Part shown: one piece after another, positions 7,583 to 17,072 of the stretch
Position numbering within the stretch: position 1 is the first letter of the stretch
How the letters are laid out: each line of letters begins with the position of its first letter
Origin: a virus
Virus record (IMG/VR): IMGVR_UViG_3300034068_000207
Location: 1-40,451 of that record
Length of the DNA stretch: 40,451 nucleotides
Strand: one strand, 5' to 3'
Made by a program: the position numbers and the translations under genes
Notes under the pieces: generated by a model
What the model was told of the DNA's origin: nothing
What the model saw: only the letters and a program-made list of their open reading frames with translations
Databases searched by the model: none

Positions 7583-8370
7583 TAGTTACCACCCAATATC
7601 TGTGAGGTGAAATCGGCAACACGGGCAAAACCATAGGCTTGCGCTTCATCAGGGTTTGCTTGTCCAGGAGCCATCTCAACAAGTGTAGATGTACTTGCCG
7701 TACCAGCAGCTTCACCTCGTTGAACTTGCAGCACCAAAGCGTTTAATTCTTGTTTTGTTAACGCACGACCTAATGTACCCAAAGCCTCACGTTGCAAATC
7801 TTTAGCAAGATCAAGTTTTTGGCTTACACGCCGACCCGAACCTGAAGTGGACACAGGGTTGTCTTGTCGAATGAAGTTTAATGAAGTTCTCCAGTCATAA
7901 CCGTACTGGTTTGATGATTTTAGAATGTCGCTCATAACACGCAGATCTTGTTGACCCAAGCCGGTCGTTGTAGGTTTGACACCCTTCTCGTATAAGCCTC
8001 GCTCATACATTTCTTTCAACAAAGCAGCGCGTTGAGTGCTATCCAGTTTGGTTAGTTCTGTGTAAGTTTCACGAACAATGTCATATGGCGCACGGGCAAT
8101 ACGCCCTTTTTCGTCAACAAGGTTTTGTCCTGCATACAAATATCCTGTGGTCGTACGGCCAACACGCGGGTTATCTGCGCTTCCTTCCAAACGGGTACTG
8201 GTCTGTGGAAGAAAGGCTCCTGTTTCTGGTAATGCTTCTGCTGGCAAAACGTTGGTTGTTACAGGTCGAGGGAAAGGTGTCGCACCTTTCGCTCCCGCTG
8301 TTGTAGTCAAAGGCGCAGCACCGACCCCTAGTGGATCGGCAGGATTAACGGGATCAGGTGTCATGCTCAT
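7582..8370 (-). CDS. Virion-associated protein of unknown function (262 aa)
   Basis: The first about 75 residues are Pro/Thr/Ala-rich and probably disordered (DPVNPADPLGVGAAPLTT). From about residue 75 the protein is helical, with LVDEKGRIARAPYDIV, LTKLDSTQRAALLKEMYERG and a C-terminal LGRALTKQELNALVLQVQRGEA. The disordered start and helical body resemble its two larger neighbours, so it is probably part of the same internal protein set. Its start overlaps the 1517-aa gene by four bases. No catalytic motif was recognised. Confidence 0.7.
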   Translation of the reverse strand: MSMTPDPVNPADPLGVGAAPLTTTAGAKGATPFPRPVTTNVLPAEALPETGAFLPQTSTRLEGSADNPRVGRTTTGYLYAGQNLVDEKGRIARAPYDIVRETYTELTKLDSTQRAALLKEMYERGLYEKGVKPTTTGLGQQDLRVMSDILKSSNQYGYDWRTSLNFIRQDNPVSTSGSGRRVSQKLDLAKDLQREALGTLGRALTKQELNALVLQVQRGEAAGTASTSTLVEMAPGQANPDEAQAYGFARVADFTSQILGGN

Positions 8371-11300
8371 TGGTCAACTTCCGATTGTAGTTCACGTTCC
8401 CAAATCCTTGCGAAATCAGGTGTCTGCTGGATCAATGTTAGCCCAATGGAAGACAAGTAATCACGGAGAGGTTGTGCAGCTTTGGCTGTACCTAATCCTG
8501 ACGGTTGACCGCCACCAGCAACATAGTTGCTGATTGCTTGATCACGATACTGCAAATAGGTTGCCAACGATTTAGCCACATCGTTATCCGCAAGTTTTGT
8601 GTTCTGTACGGCAGAACGCATCTTCTCAATGTTTCTCTCAAATTCACCAACTGTGAATATAGGGACAACAGGGAAACCTGGGTACTTTTCGTTTAACTTT
8701 GTACGCACGTTTTTTAGCCATGCCCTTTGTTCTTCGTTCGGGTATGAACCAACTTGGGCTTTGTAAGCACGGTATTGTGCTGAACCAATACGATATTGGG
8801 CTTGCTCAATGACTTCATTGGCTGTTAAACGCTTACGCGCACCTGAACGGATTTGTCGTTCCCATGTTTGGAAATCAAAATCTGATCCACCAGGAGCAAA
8901 ATATCCTGCGATGGTTGGGTACTGCTGAACCAAATCTTCGTTGCCGCGTTCCCAATCACCGAACTCTTTAGATGCTTCAAGACCGCCCTGTGTTGCTTTG
9001 CTTTTAGACGACAAGTACAGCATGGCATCGTCACCGTAAATGCGAATAAACTCCGATACGGCTGTGTCATAGTTGTTTGTTTGCAACTTGTAAAACTCTT
9101 TGATAAGAGCCGACGCATAAATGTCGCCCTCTTTGGAATCAACAATAAATTCGTTAGATGGTGAAGCAGGTCCGATGAACTGCCCTAATGCTCTCATTGA
9201 GGCAAGGATTCTTGCTTTACCTTTTGCGTCTTCAAGCAACTGTGCTTTACCTTGTTCGGTGCTTGAATCATAATCACCTGATGCAGACAAGGCTCGGACA
9301 ACATCCACATAGGTGTTGGCATAAATCGTTTGCATTTGACCTTCGTTATCAAACAACGCTGATTTAAGTTTTCTTGCCCACGAAGGCACAATCGAAGCAC
9401 TAGTCCCACGACCGTATGGCAACAGAATGCTTACAACACCATCAAAACTAGGGGTGTCAGGAATGATCGCTGAAGCAGCAATCTGACCCACAGGGCCGAT
9501 AGCCGGAATGACGTTTAGACCGATAGATACACGCTTTACTGGTGCTTGCAGTGGGGCGTTTACTCCTGTCAACAGTTTTGCAATTGTTCCTGACATTGGG
9601 AAGTTGAATGAGTATTCGCCTGATGTTGGATCCTTGTAGAAGAACCCTTGTCCGTCTGCGTCAGGGTCAGCGTTAGCCATACCGTTAAAAATTTGTTGTG
9701 CTCGACGAATACGAGTTGGGTCTTCAATAGCGTATTTTGCGTATGTGCCTAATACTTCGCGCCATGCTGCACCGAACGGTACGACGATACGCAAAATGTC
9801 TTCCAAGTTGTTTTTGGATGTGGCATCAAACAAGGAAGTTTTAACCGAATCTAAAGCCATCAAACTTGCATAGTCATCTAGGTCACGGATTGTTCCTGTG
9901 CCGTTGGCTGTTGCAGCAAGTTCCTGAATTTGTTTCCAGTTGTCTTTGCTTCCAACATATTCTGACGGTTTCATTTTTAACCGTTTGGATGCACTCGTAA
10001 TGTCGGACAGCAAGTTTTGTGCTTCGGAAGCAGACAGCGAACCAGCATTACGGCTTATTTGCTCATAGTAAAACTGTCGATACACAGGAGCGCGTTCAAG
10101 TTTATTGACAAATCGCTTCTCGTACAGTTCGTGGAAGAACAGGTTTGTCATGCGATCTAATGCTCTGCCAGCAGGGTTTGATGAATCTTGGACAATGGAC
10201 TGTTCGGCAAGTTTTACTTTCTTAGGCAAAATTCCACTGCCTGCTTTGCTTTCAATAAGGCGCGTAAGTTCAGCCCTTCCCAAAGCAAGTTCTTCAGGGT
10301 CAATTCCAGCACCAGTAAATTGGTTTGTTGAAACACGTTGCAATTGCCATCTTGGGCCTTGTGGTGTGTCAACTACATCTGTAACAACAGCAAGTATTTT
10401 CTCTTTACCTTTGCCACTTAGATCAACAAGCGATCCCCTGCCAGGGCTAGATGGGCCGTCAAGGATTTGGCGTGGGTCAATGTCGTCAGCAAACTCTGCA
10501 AAGGTTTCATTTAACGGTACGCGACGGTATCCAACAGCAAACATCAATTCTTTGTCGCCACCCGTTTTTAGATCAACTCGACCTTTGGCAAGTCGTTCAA
10601 TCCATTCACGGAGAACGTCGTCGTCAATGTTGTTAATCTTGCTTTTGAAAGACCAACCATCTTCTTTGATGATGTTAATTCCGTTGTCAAGATATTTTTC
10701 TAAATCTTTTAACGCTTCTTTGCCTTTAGGGTTGGTTCGCAGATACTTGATTAGGTCGTCTGTTGAGATTCCTTTAGCAACACCGTTCTCAATAGAGTCT
10801 TTAGAAATTTGAATTAACTCATCTCGCAAACCTTTAAGCCACAACTCAGGTGATTCTGATTGAGAAACAATCTTCCATGATCCGTTACGCACAGCACGAA
10901 CCTGAGAAGGAACAATGTCGTCTAACCCTCGACCAAGTTTAAGTTTGGTTGCAGCCTCGTAATAATCAATGGTGTCATCAAACTGTTCTGCCGAATCTTT
11001 GATGAAAGCATCAAAGCGTCGACCAACGATTCTTTCGCCACCCTTTTCCCCCATGACCCAACCGATGTATCGCAACGGGTGATTAAAGAAACCTTCTTTG
11101 CCAATCGTGGCAATACGAACTTGCGCGTCAAACATGTTTCGCATGATGTAACCACCAGTAGCAAGGGTTAGTGGTTTCCAAACTTTGTTTTGAAGGTACT
11201 CTGACATCGCTATAGCAGCTCGCGGATCGCCATCTGCTCTAGCAATCATCGTTTTCAAATATGGGTTTCCTGTCACCCGTCGCACAACACGGACATCAGG

Positions 11301-12920
11301 CAACACATGAGTGCGGTCTAATAGTTCCACAACGGAACCTGGACCATGCAAACGTAACTGTGCTATTTCTGTTGGGGAAAGATTGTCAAATTGCGCTGGA
11401 TCAATTTTGCCTGCCGAAATTAATGCTTGGACAAATCCTGCGTCTGTAGCGTCACCGGCTTCATCAACAAAATATGCTTTGGTTTCATCAACGCTTGCTT
11501 TGGTTTTTAGAAAGATGTCTTTAATAAGATTGTCTGGCACACCTTCGTCTGCCATTAACACTTTGACTGTGGACTCAAATGCGTCACGCGCAGCGTCAAC
11601 ACTTGCCTTACTAGTGTCACTGTAAGCATCAAAGACTTGGCGCATGAGCACCCTGCCTTCGTCGCTTTCCGTAAAGTTGCCCTTAATGGTGTTCAAATAG
11701 TTTCGGTAGTTTTTAATTGCTTTAACACGATCCGATCCCGAACCATGAACAACAAAGTTTTCGGGCATCTCCGTCAATAACCGTGACTGCCTAAACGAGT
11801 TAACACCAGGGATTCGTTCCTTGTACTGAGTACCCCATTTTGCGCCACGAATATCTCGAATATCTTGTGGCAAAGCACGGGCAGAAATTTCATCCAACAC
11901 AGCGGTTTGTTCACCGATAATGCCCAACACTTGATCTGTAGTTTTAGCGTTAGCCAACTTTAACGCTGTCTCGGTATCAATCTTCCCGTCAAATACATCA
12001 AACAAAATCTTTACAGGATCATCCGTTTTCTCGTCAGCGAGAAGCGAAACAAGTCGTTTCGCCCGTGTATCCGTAGTAAAAAACTTCATAAACTTTGAAG
12101 TATCCCAAGCCGCTTTTTCTGTGTCCGTCAAACCAGCCAAAGCCTTATCTGCAACAAGAGCAATCTTCTTAGCGGCTTCTATCTCGTCAACAGTTTGAAT
12201 ACCTTTGATCAACGCACGTTCAGCTTTCAAACCTGCAACAGCTTTACCACCAATAAAGGTAGGGTCAGCAACAACGTTTACTGCCGCATCCAAAAAGCCT
12301 GACAGAATTGAATACTGTTTAGAACCAGGAGTAAAGAACACATCGGCGGCACCACGGCCAACAGTCCATGCAGAACCGTTAATGGTGCCACGAACCTGTC
12401 GAGCGCGTTCAGCCTGCTTCTCAGCAGCTTTACCACCAATAAACCAGCCTTCACCGGCTTCATCAGAGTCAGAAAACATTGTTCCCAAACTTGTGGACTT
12501 AAACCATCCATCAAAACCACCAGGATCGTTCGGTGACGCAATTTGTGAAGCGATGTTTTGTGCAATTTCTGGTGTTGCGTTCAAAGCAGCAAACGACCAT
12601 CGAGCAGTTTCTTTTACATTGTCAAAAACGTTGCGTTCCCACCACGATTTGTTACGTGGTTTAGCAGGATCTAACTGTGCAGGAAGATTTCGTGCTTGTT
12701 GAGTGGAAGCAAGTTCAACCGCTTCAGGTGACGCACCTGCTTTAGCCAAAGACAACACCTGTCCAGGTGTCATCCACGGGTTAGCCCTATAGATTTCTCC
12801 AACTTTTTGTGCTACAACAGGGTTTGCTTTTGTTTTGTTTTGTTCGGCAGATTTGTTTTGGTTGTAGATCAGTTCATTGACACGTTGTTCTGATACGCCA
12901 TCAATCCACGACGAAGGCAT
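8367..12920 (-). CDS. Giant virion protein, probable internal/ejection protein (1517 aa)
   Basis: This is the largest gene and covers about 11% of the genome. The N-terminal 60 residues resemble those of its neighbours (VNELIYNQNKSAEQNK). The rest is mostly helical, with moderately hydrophobic stretches near residues 1110-1180 (VSIGLNVIPAIGPVGQIAAS) that could contact membrane. In short-tailed phages, very long proteins encoded near the portal usually sit inside the head and form a conduit across the host envelope during DNA entry. I see no transglycosylase, protease or polymerase signature. A tape-measure role is unlikely because no tail-tube or chaperone genes accompany it. Confidence 0.75.
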   Translation of the reverse strand: MPSSWIDGVSEQRVNELIYNQNKSAEQNKTKANPVVAQKVGEIYRANPWMTPGQVLSLAKAGASPEAVELASTQQARNLPAQLDPAKPRNKSWWERNVFDNVKETARWSFAALNATPEIAQNIASQIASPNDPGGFDGWFKSTSLGTMFSDSDEAGEGWFIGGKAAEKQAERARQVRGTINGSAWTVGRGAADVFFTPGSKQYSILSGFLDAAVNVVADPTFIGGKAVAGLKAERALIKGIQTVDEIEAAKKIALVADKALAGLTDTEKAAWDTSKFMKFFTTDTRAKRLVSLLADEKTDDPVKILFDVFDGKIDTETALKLANAKTTDQVLGIIGEQTAVLDEISARALPQDIRDIRGAKWGTQYKERIPGVNSFRQSRLLTEMPENFVVHGSGSDRVKAIKNYRNYLNTIKGNFTESDEGRVLMRQVFDAYSDTSKASVDAARDAFESTVKVLMADEGVPDNLIKDIFLKTKASVDETKAYFVDEAGDATDAGFVQALISAGKIDPAQFDNLSPTEIAQLRLHGPGSVVELLDRTHVLPDVRVVRRVTGNPYLKTMIARADGDPRAAIAMSEYLQNKVWKPLTLATGGYIMRNMFDAQVRIATIGKEGFFNHPLRYIGWVMGEKGGERIVGRRFDAFIKDSAEQFDDTIDYYEAATKLKLGRGLDDIVPSQVRAVRNGSWKIVSQSESPELWLKGLRDELIQISKDSIENGVAKGISTDDLIKYLRTNPKGKEALKDLEKYLDNGINIIKEDGWSFKSKINNIDDDVLREWIERLAKGRVDLKTGGDKELMFAVGYRRVPLNETFAEFADDIDPRQILDGPSSPGRGSLVDLSGKGKEKILAVVTDVVDTPQGPRWQLQRVSTNQFTGAGIDPEELALGRAELTRLIESKAGSGILPKKVKLAEQSIVQDSSNPAGRALDRMTNLFFHELYEKRFVNKLERAPVYRQFYYEQISRNAGSLSASEAQNLLSDITSASKRLKMKPSEYVGSKDNWKQIQELAATANGTGTIRDLDDYASLMALDSVKTSLFDATSKNNLEDILRIVVPFGAAWREVLGTYAKYAIEDPTRIRRAQQIFNGMANADPDADGQGFFYKDPTSGEYSFNFPMSGTIAKLLTGVNAPLQAPVKRVSIGLNVIPAIGPVGQIAASAIIPDTPSFDGVVSILLPYGRGTSASIVPSWARKLKSALFDNEGQMQTIYANTYVDVVRALSASGDYDSSTEQGKAQLLEDAKGKARILASMRALGQFIGPASPSNEFIVDSKEGDIYASALIKEFYKLQTNNYDTAVSEFIRIYGDDAMLYLSSKSKATQGGLEASKEFGDWERGNEDLVQQYPTIAGYFAPGGSDFDFQTWERQIRSGARKRLTANEVIEQAQYRIGSAQYRAYKAQVGSYPNEEQRAWLKNVRTKLNEKYPGFPVVPIFTVGEFERNIEKMRSAVQNTKLADNDVAKSLATYLQYRDQAISNYVAGGGQPSGLGTAKAAQPLRDYLSSIGLTLIQQTPDFARIWERELQSEVDQ

Positions 12921-13291
12921 TACAAACCTTCACGGGTAGCAGAATCAATCAGGTCAGCCAAATCATCGTTCGGGTACATAGCGTATATTGCTCGCAATTC
13001 AGCCAATGCTTGATCGCCTGTTGGCATAGGGATACCAGCACCCATTGGTGATGGGCCTGCACCAAACGGTGCGCCAGCGGTAATCGGTTCCGATGGGCGT
13101 TCTGTTGGGCGTGTTAACGAACCTAAAGTCCCTGGAACTGGGCGTTGAATTTGTGGTGCTTGAACATTTGTTGGTGCGCCACCCATTGGAACTGCTTTTT
13201 GTGCGGCAATCTGTTTGCCTGCTTCACCATAGGTTTGACCTGTAGCTGCTTGGATTGCTACGTTATTTTTGCCTGCTTGAACATCACTCAT
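12920..13291 (-). CDS. Small Pro/Gly-rich virion-associated protein (123 aa)
   Basis: The protein begins MSDVQAGKNNVAIQAATGQT, has a Pro/Gly/Ala-rich centre (PQIQRPVPGTLGSLTRPTE; GAPFGAGPSPMGAGIPMPTG) and ends in a short acidic helix (ALAELRAIYAMYPNDDLADL). It starts directly after the portal stop and shares one base with the following 1517-aa gene. A portal-associated or head-completion role is suggested only by position. The composition is mainly disordered and no family is recognised. Confidence 0.7.
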   Translation of the reverse strand: MSDVQAGKNNVAIQAATGQTYGEAGKQIAAQKAVPMGGAPTNVQAPQIQRPVPGTLGSLTRPTERPSEPITAGAPFGAGPSPMGAGIPMPTGDQALAELRAIYAMYPNDDLADLIDSATREGL

Positions 13292-15061
13292 TTAGCCCCC
13301 TAGTTGTGCGAGTAGTTGATCAATTGGTGGTGGACCTGCTTGTGGTGGTGGGCCTGCTTGCATTTGTCCACCCATTCCTGGCATGGCTAGTCCTGGCATT
13401 GTTTCTGGCGCGCCTGCTGGTGCTTGTGCTGCTTGGCGGTCTTTGGCCCGCTGGTCTGTCCGTTTAACAGCGTCGAATAGGGGTACGTCTTGTTCGACGA
13501 CAAGTTTGGTGAGGTATGCCAAATCTTCTGGCTGATACGGGCCTTCAGGATTCGCAGCCTGCTGTTGTATGGATGATAGTAAGGCAGCTTCAACTCCTTC
13601 TGCGATGATGCGGTCATGTTCTAGGTCAGGGTCGGATATGAGTGGGTCCGCTTCACGCGCTGATTCTTTACTCATTAAGCCCGTTCCGAGCCGCTGACCT
13701 AAACCTACGATTAAACTGTTTACGTCTGATCCTGCTGCCGAGTATGCGACATAGTGGAAGTCGGTTTGCCAAATTTTGTTTGGTTGGTATGACTCCATGC
13801 CAGCTGACTGTTTGGCACCCATATAGAATGTTTTGGTGGTGTTGCCCCAATACGCTTTTTCGATTGCAATAGCGATCTTGTCTTCTGCGAACAGTGATTG
13901 TTCAAAGGTTGCTTGTGCTTCTTGAACACGGAAATCTACGGTTGCTGAAAGGACTGATTCTCCGCGACGACCAGTTCGGATATTGGATGCTGATTCACCG
14001 CCGAACTCTGCGGGAATTGCACCCTCTAACCGTTCTTGACGCTCCAACCGATCTAATGCGGTATCGGTCTTATAGCCTGGGTTGAGTTGCAACTGTTGAA
14101 TGTCGCCACCTTTGACAATACCCAACTGTCCTTGTTTGCCGTTTGCTACTTGCATGATTTCAGGGTTTTCGCCTGGTCGTGCAATCAGATATTCTTCAGG
14201 GAAGATACCGCGTTCGATAGCAATTTCGGTTAATGCTTGTAGTCGTGCGCGTGTGTAGTACATGCCCATCACACCGTCAAACTGGCCGCGTGGCTTGTCT
14301 AGGGTGATGCGGTTTGCTACAACAGCCAACGGCATGTTGGTGCGGTTCGGAATCATCTCGATGGTGAGTGCTTCGATACCGGCACGTTCTGATGCGTTTA
14401 GGGTTGGGTTGTCTTCTGCACCCAAAACGACAAGATACATGTAGTCGGGTGCCACATATTCGAGCATGGTGTATTTGGTTGAGCCATCAACTTTGCCCAT
14501 ACGCAATTTACCTAGCACCAGATCGCCATAGTTTTGTAGCAGGTAACTTGCTGTGGCTTTGAATGTAAAGATGCAGTCTTCTGGGACTGGGTTATCTGGA
14601 TCATCGGTGAACGCAGGGTAGGTATCTAGTGGGTTGCGTACAGTCCACGTTGGCATCAAAGTTTTGAAGTCAGGTTTAAGTACAACAGCCGACTGTGAGT
14701 AACCGAGAAGGTGTCGTGCGCGTCGGCGCATCTTCATTTGCATACGGTTGTGATCCCAAATGGAGAGCATCGCCCGTTTACGCATTTTGGCTGTGGACTT
14801 TGAACGGTCTGAGCCTTCTTTGACTGGAGGGAAATATGGGGATGGCATTGTTGACGCGACACGCATCGACATTTGATCCAAGCCCTGTACTAACAGGTTT
14901 GCCACAGACGCTTTAGCGTTTTTGTCTAGTTCGTTTAGTGGAACAATCACATCACCGTTAGCGAGGTCGCGTACACGGCGCATTTGTTCCTGCAAAGGAC
15001 CCTGCGCTCTGCGCCTCTGCTCATAGAGAGCAACGATTTCTTCAGTGGTAAGCAAACGCAC
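13292..15061 (-). CDS. Portal protein (589 aa)
   Basis: Twelve copies of this protein would form the ring at the head vertex through which DNA is packaged and released. The order (terminase, then this gene, then head proteins), the length, and the N-terminal half fit podoviral-type portals: RDLANGDVIVPLNELDKNAK, LVQGLDQMSMRVASTMPSP and RNPLDTYPAFTDD. A long helical segment with QLQLNPGYKTDTALDRLERQ and a Gln/Pro/Gly-rich tail (from about residue 545) complete it. The ATG lies 34 bp after the terminase stop. Confidence 0.88.
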   Translation of the reverse strand: MRLLTTEEIVALYEQRRRAQGPLQEQMRRVRDLANGDVIVPLNELDKNAKASVANLLVQGLDQMSMRVASTMPSPYFPPVKEGSDRSKSTAKMRKRAMLSIWDHNRMQMKMRRRARHLLGYSQSAVVLKPDFKTLMPTWTVRNPLDTYPAFTDDPDNPVPEDCIFTFKATASYLLQNYGDLVLGKLRMGKVDGSTKYTMLEYVAPDYMYLVVLGAEDNPTLNASERAGIEALTIEMIPNRTNMPLAVVANRITLDKPRGQFDGVMGMYYTRARLQALTEIAIERGIFPEEYLIARPGENPEIMQVANGKQGQLGIVKGGDIQQLQLNPGYKTDTALDRLERQERLEGAIPAEFGGESASNIRTGRRGESVLSATVDFRVQEAQATFEQSLFAEDKIAIAIEKAYWGNTTKTFYMGAKQSAGMESYQPNKIWQTDFHYVAYSAAGSDVNSLIVGLGQRLGTGLMSKESAREADPLISDPDLEHDRIIAEGVEAALLSSIQQQAANPEGPYQPEDLAYLTKLVVEQDVPLFDAVKRTDQRAKDRQAAQAPAGAPETMPGLAMPGMGGQMQAGPPPQAGPPPIDQLLAQLGG

Positions 15062-15095
15062 TCCTAAATATGAGAATTAGAACAAAGATACCATA

Positions 15096-17072
15096 CTAAA
15101 TCCAAGAAGGTCGCCACTGTTTCGGTGGGGTAATACCTTGTCGCAGTTTTGGTGCATGTAGTTCAGCAAACCAGTGTGCCATCACAAGGTCAGTACCCGC
15201 CTTTTTGTCTCTAGTCCACGAAGACATCTCCTCAATGAACGCCAAAGTCTTCCAGTTCTCGCGCATCGTAGGCAAACGAACCTGACCAGAACGCCACAAG
15301 TTAGGTAGCAACGCTTCGACACCCAAGTTTTCGTCTAGTTTGTTGCGGCTAGTGGTGTGAGGTATCACGTTTACGGTATGTAATGCCTGCCATTTGCGAA
15401 CAAAGTCGTGTGCCAACAAGAATCGTTGTGCAGCGTTCACTTCCACAATCCAGTGGGAGATTGGGTAGCCGTACTCAAACGACCTGTTCTGCCAATCTTC
15501 CATGATCCCTGAATAGGTGCGCCCCGAAATGTCGTATCCCAACAATCCTTCAGCAGTAAGTTTTACGCGCTCACAATCAATCAGGAATCGCAGGTTGGTT
15601 TCAGGTTGATAGATCCACCATTGGATAGCCCAAAACATTGTTGGTGACGGGTCAACTGAAGCAATCGAAATGAGTGGTGGCTGCAAGTTTTGTGGAATAT
15701 GTCCTGGTCGACGATCATTGTCAATACACCCTGGATACATCACACCGTCAGCACCCACACCGCCGGTAGCCCACACCCGTTCAATGAGGTAGTTGCCTTC
15801 AGCTTGATCTTCTTGCTGATACACCACAGCAAACTTTGCAGGGTTAGAGTGCTTCACATACGACAGGTCTTTCCATGAAAGACGGTACGGGTCTAGCAGT
15901 GGGCCTTCAGGCCATGCTGGTGAACTGTTACGTTTAGACGCTTTACCTGTGTCTAGTTCTTCGTAATACGCTTTGTAGATGAGGTGGTGGTACTTGTGTT
16001 TTTTGAGGGGTTCTTTGTCTTCGGAGATGTCCGTGGTGTCTGACCCGTCGTAGTTGTCTTCGAAATCTTCGTACGTGATTTTGGAGAGGCAGTGGGCGTA
16101 GAGGTCAAGTGGTCCGAGTCTTTGTCCGACAACTGCGAGAAGGCCGCCTGGGTCGACGCGAGCTTCTGCCATTGAGTCCCATCGTTCAATAAGTTTATCT
16201 CGTGCCGCACTTTCTTTAGCATTTTCCGGACTCGCAACGTCGTCAAATAAGCAGAGATCCGCACGGTGGCCAATGAACTCAGACTCGATACCATAAGCAC
16301 TAACAGTAGGTTCCTTGTTGTCCAGTCCACCCATGTCCTCCTGTTCGACAATAAATTCTTCGGCTCGCCACAGGCTACCACTTGTTGAAGGCTTAAACCT
16401 ACCAAAGTCTATGGCAAGACATGCTTCGGCTTTGATGGCTAATCCTTTGTCTATCAGGATCGGGTCAGGGTCTAACGGGAACTGGCGTTCTAAGGTTTCA
16501 CGGATACGGCGCGAATACATTTTTGCCAGTGCTTGTGACACGGAGCCGATCATCACACGAATTTTGCGGTTCTTTACTATCTGCCACACAGCCACATCGT
16601 GGAACAACGTGGATTTGCCTGCACCTGGGGGACAGTTCAACACCACAAACTCTTTATCGTCGTTGTAAAGCCATGCTTCGATCTGGTATGCGGCATCAAC
16701 CTGCCACGGGGAAGGCACACGACCCAAATAGCGTCTACGGAAATAATCAAAATCGGTTAACGCCCGTTGCGCTTCAGGTTTTAGACGGTCATACGGAATA
16801 ACCGGTGGCAAATCGGACACATCCATAACTTTTTGCCATGCGTCAGCTTGTACGCCACCTTCTTTTTTGCGTACTTTAGCCCCATCAAGGTTCGCTAACT
16901 CCAACTCAGCCTTTACTTTACGCTTCTTGGAGTCCCATTTTTGTGCGGTGTTGATATGCACACCAGCGATCTTCGCTGCATCTTTGATTGACATACCTGA
17001 TGCCCGTGCTTGCCAAAACCTTGCAACATCTTGTGGCGGTATTTGTCGTCGCCCACTACGGCCTGCTGTCAT
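15096..17072 (-). CDS. Terminase large subunit with N-terminal helix-turn-helix domain (658 aa)
   Basis: This is the DNA-packaging motor: an ATPase that threads DNA into the capsid plus a nuclease that cuts concatemers. The Walker A motif CPPGAGKST is at residues 147-155, and the Walker B motif with catalytic acid, LCLFDD, is near 273-278. The RNase-H-like nuclease domain starts around IASVDPSPT. Unusually, residues about 10-50 form a helix-turn-helix (SGMSIKDAAKIAGVHINTAQKW) like that of small terminase subunits. No separate small subunit was found, so DNA recognition may be fused to the motor. It overlaps the upstream methyltransferase gene by 17 bp. Confidence 0.93.
   Translation of the reverse strand: MTAGRSGRRQIPPQDVARFWQARASGMSIKDAAKIAGVHINTAQKWDSKKRKVKAELELANLDGAKVRKKEGGVQADAWQKVMDVSDLPPVIPYDRLKPEAQRALTDFDYFRRRYLGRVPSPWQVDAAYQIEAWLYNDDKEFVVLNCPPGAGKSTLFHDVAVWQIVKNRKIRVMIGSVSQALAKMYSRRIRETLERQFPLDPDPILIDKGLAIKAEACLAIDFGRFKPSTSGSLWRAEEFIVEQEDMGGLDNKEPTVSAYGIESEFIGHRADLCLFDDVASPENAKESAARDKLIERWDSMAEARVDPGGLLAVVGQRLGPLDLYAHCLSKITYEDFEDNYDGSDTTDISEDKEPLKKHKYHHLIYKAYYEELDTGKASKRNSSPAWPEGPLLDPYRLSWKDLSYVKHSNPAKFAVVYQQEDQAEGNYLIERVWATGGVGADGVMYPGCIDNDRRPGHIPQNLQPPLISIASVDPSPTMFWAIQWWIYQPETNLRFLIDCERVKLTAEGLLGYDISGRTYSGIMEDWQNRSFEYGYPISHWIVEVNAAQRFLLAHDFVRKWQALHTVNVIPHTTSRNKLDENLGVEALLPNLWRSGQVRLPTMRENWKTLAFIEEMSSWTRDKKAGTDLVMAHWFAELHAPKLRQGITPPKQWRPSWI

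Noticed and set aside
8367-12920. Tape-measure identity for the 1517-aa protein
   Set aside because: No tail tube, tail chaperone frameshift pair or tail terminator genes accompany it, and it lies between portal and capsid, which fits an internal protein better.
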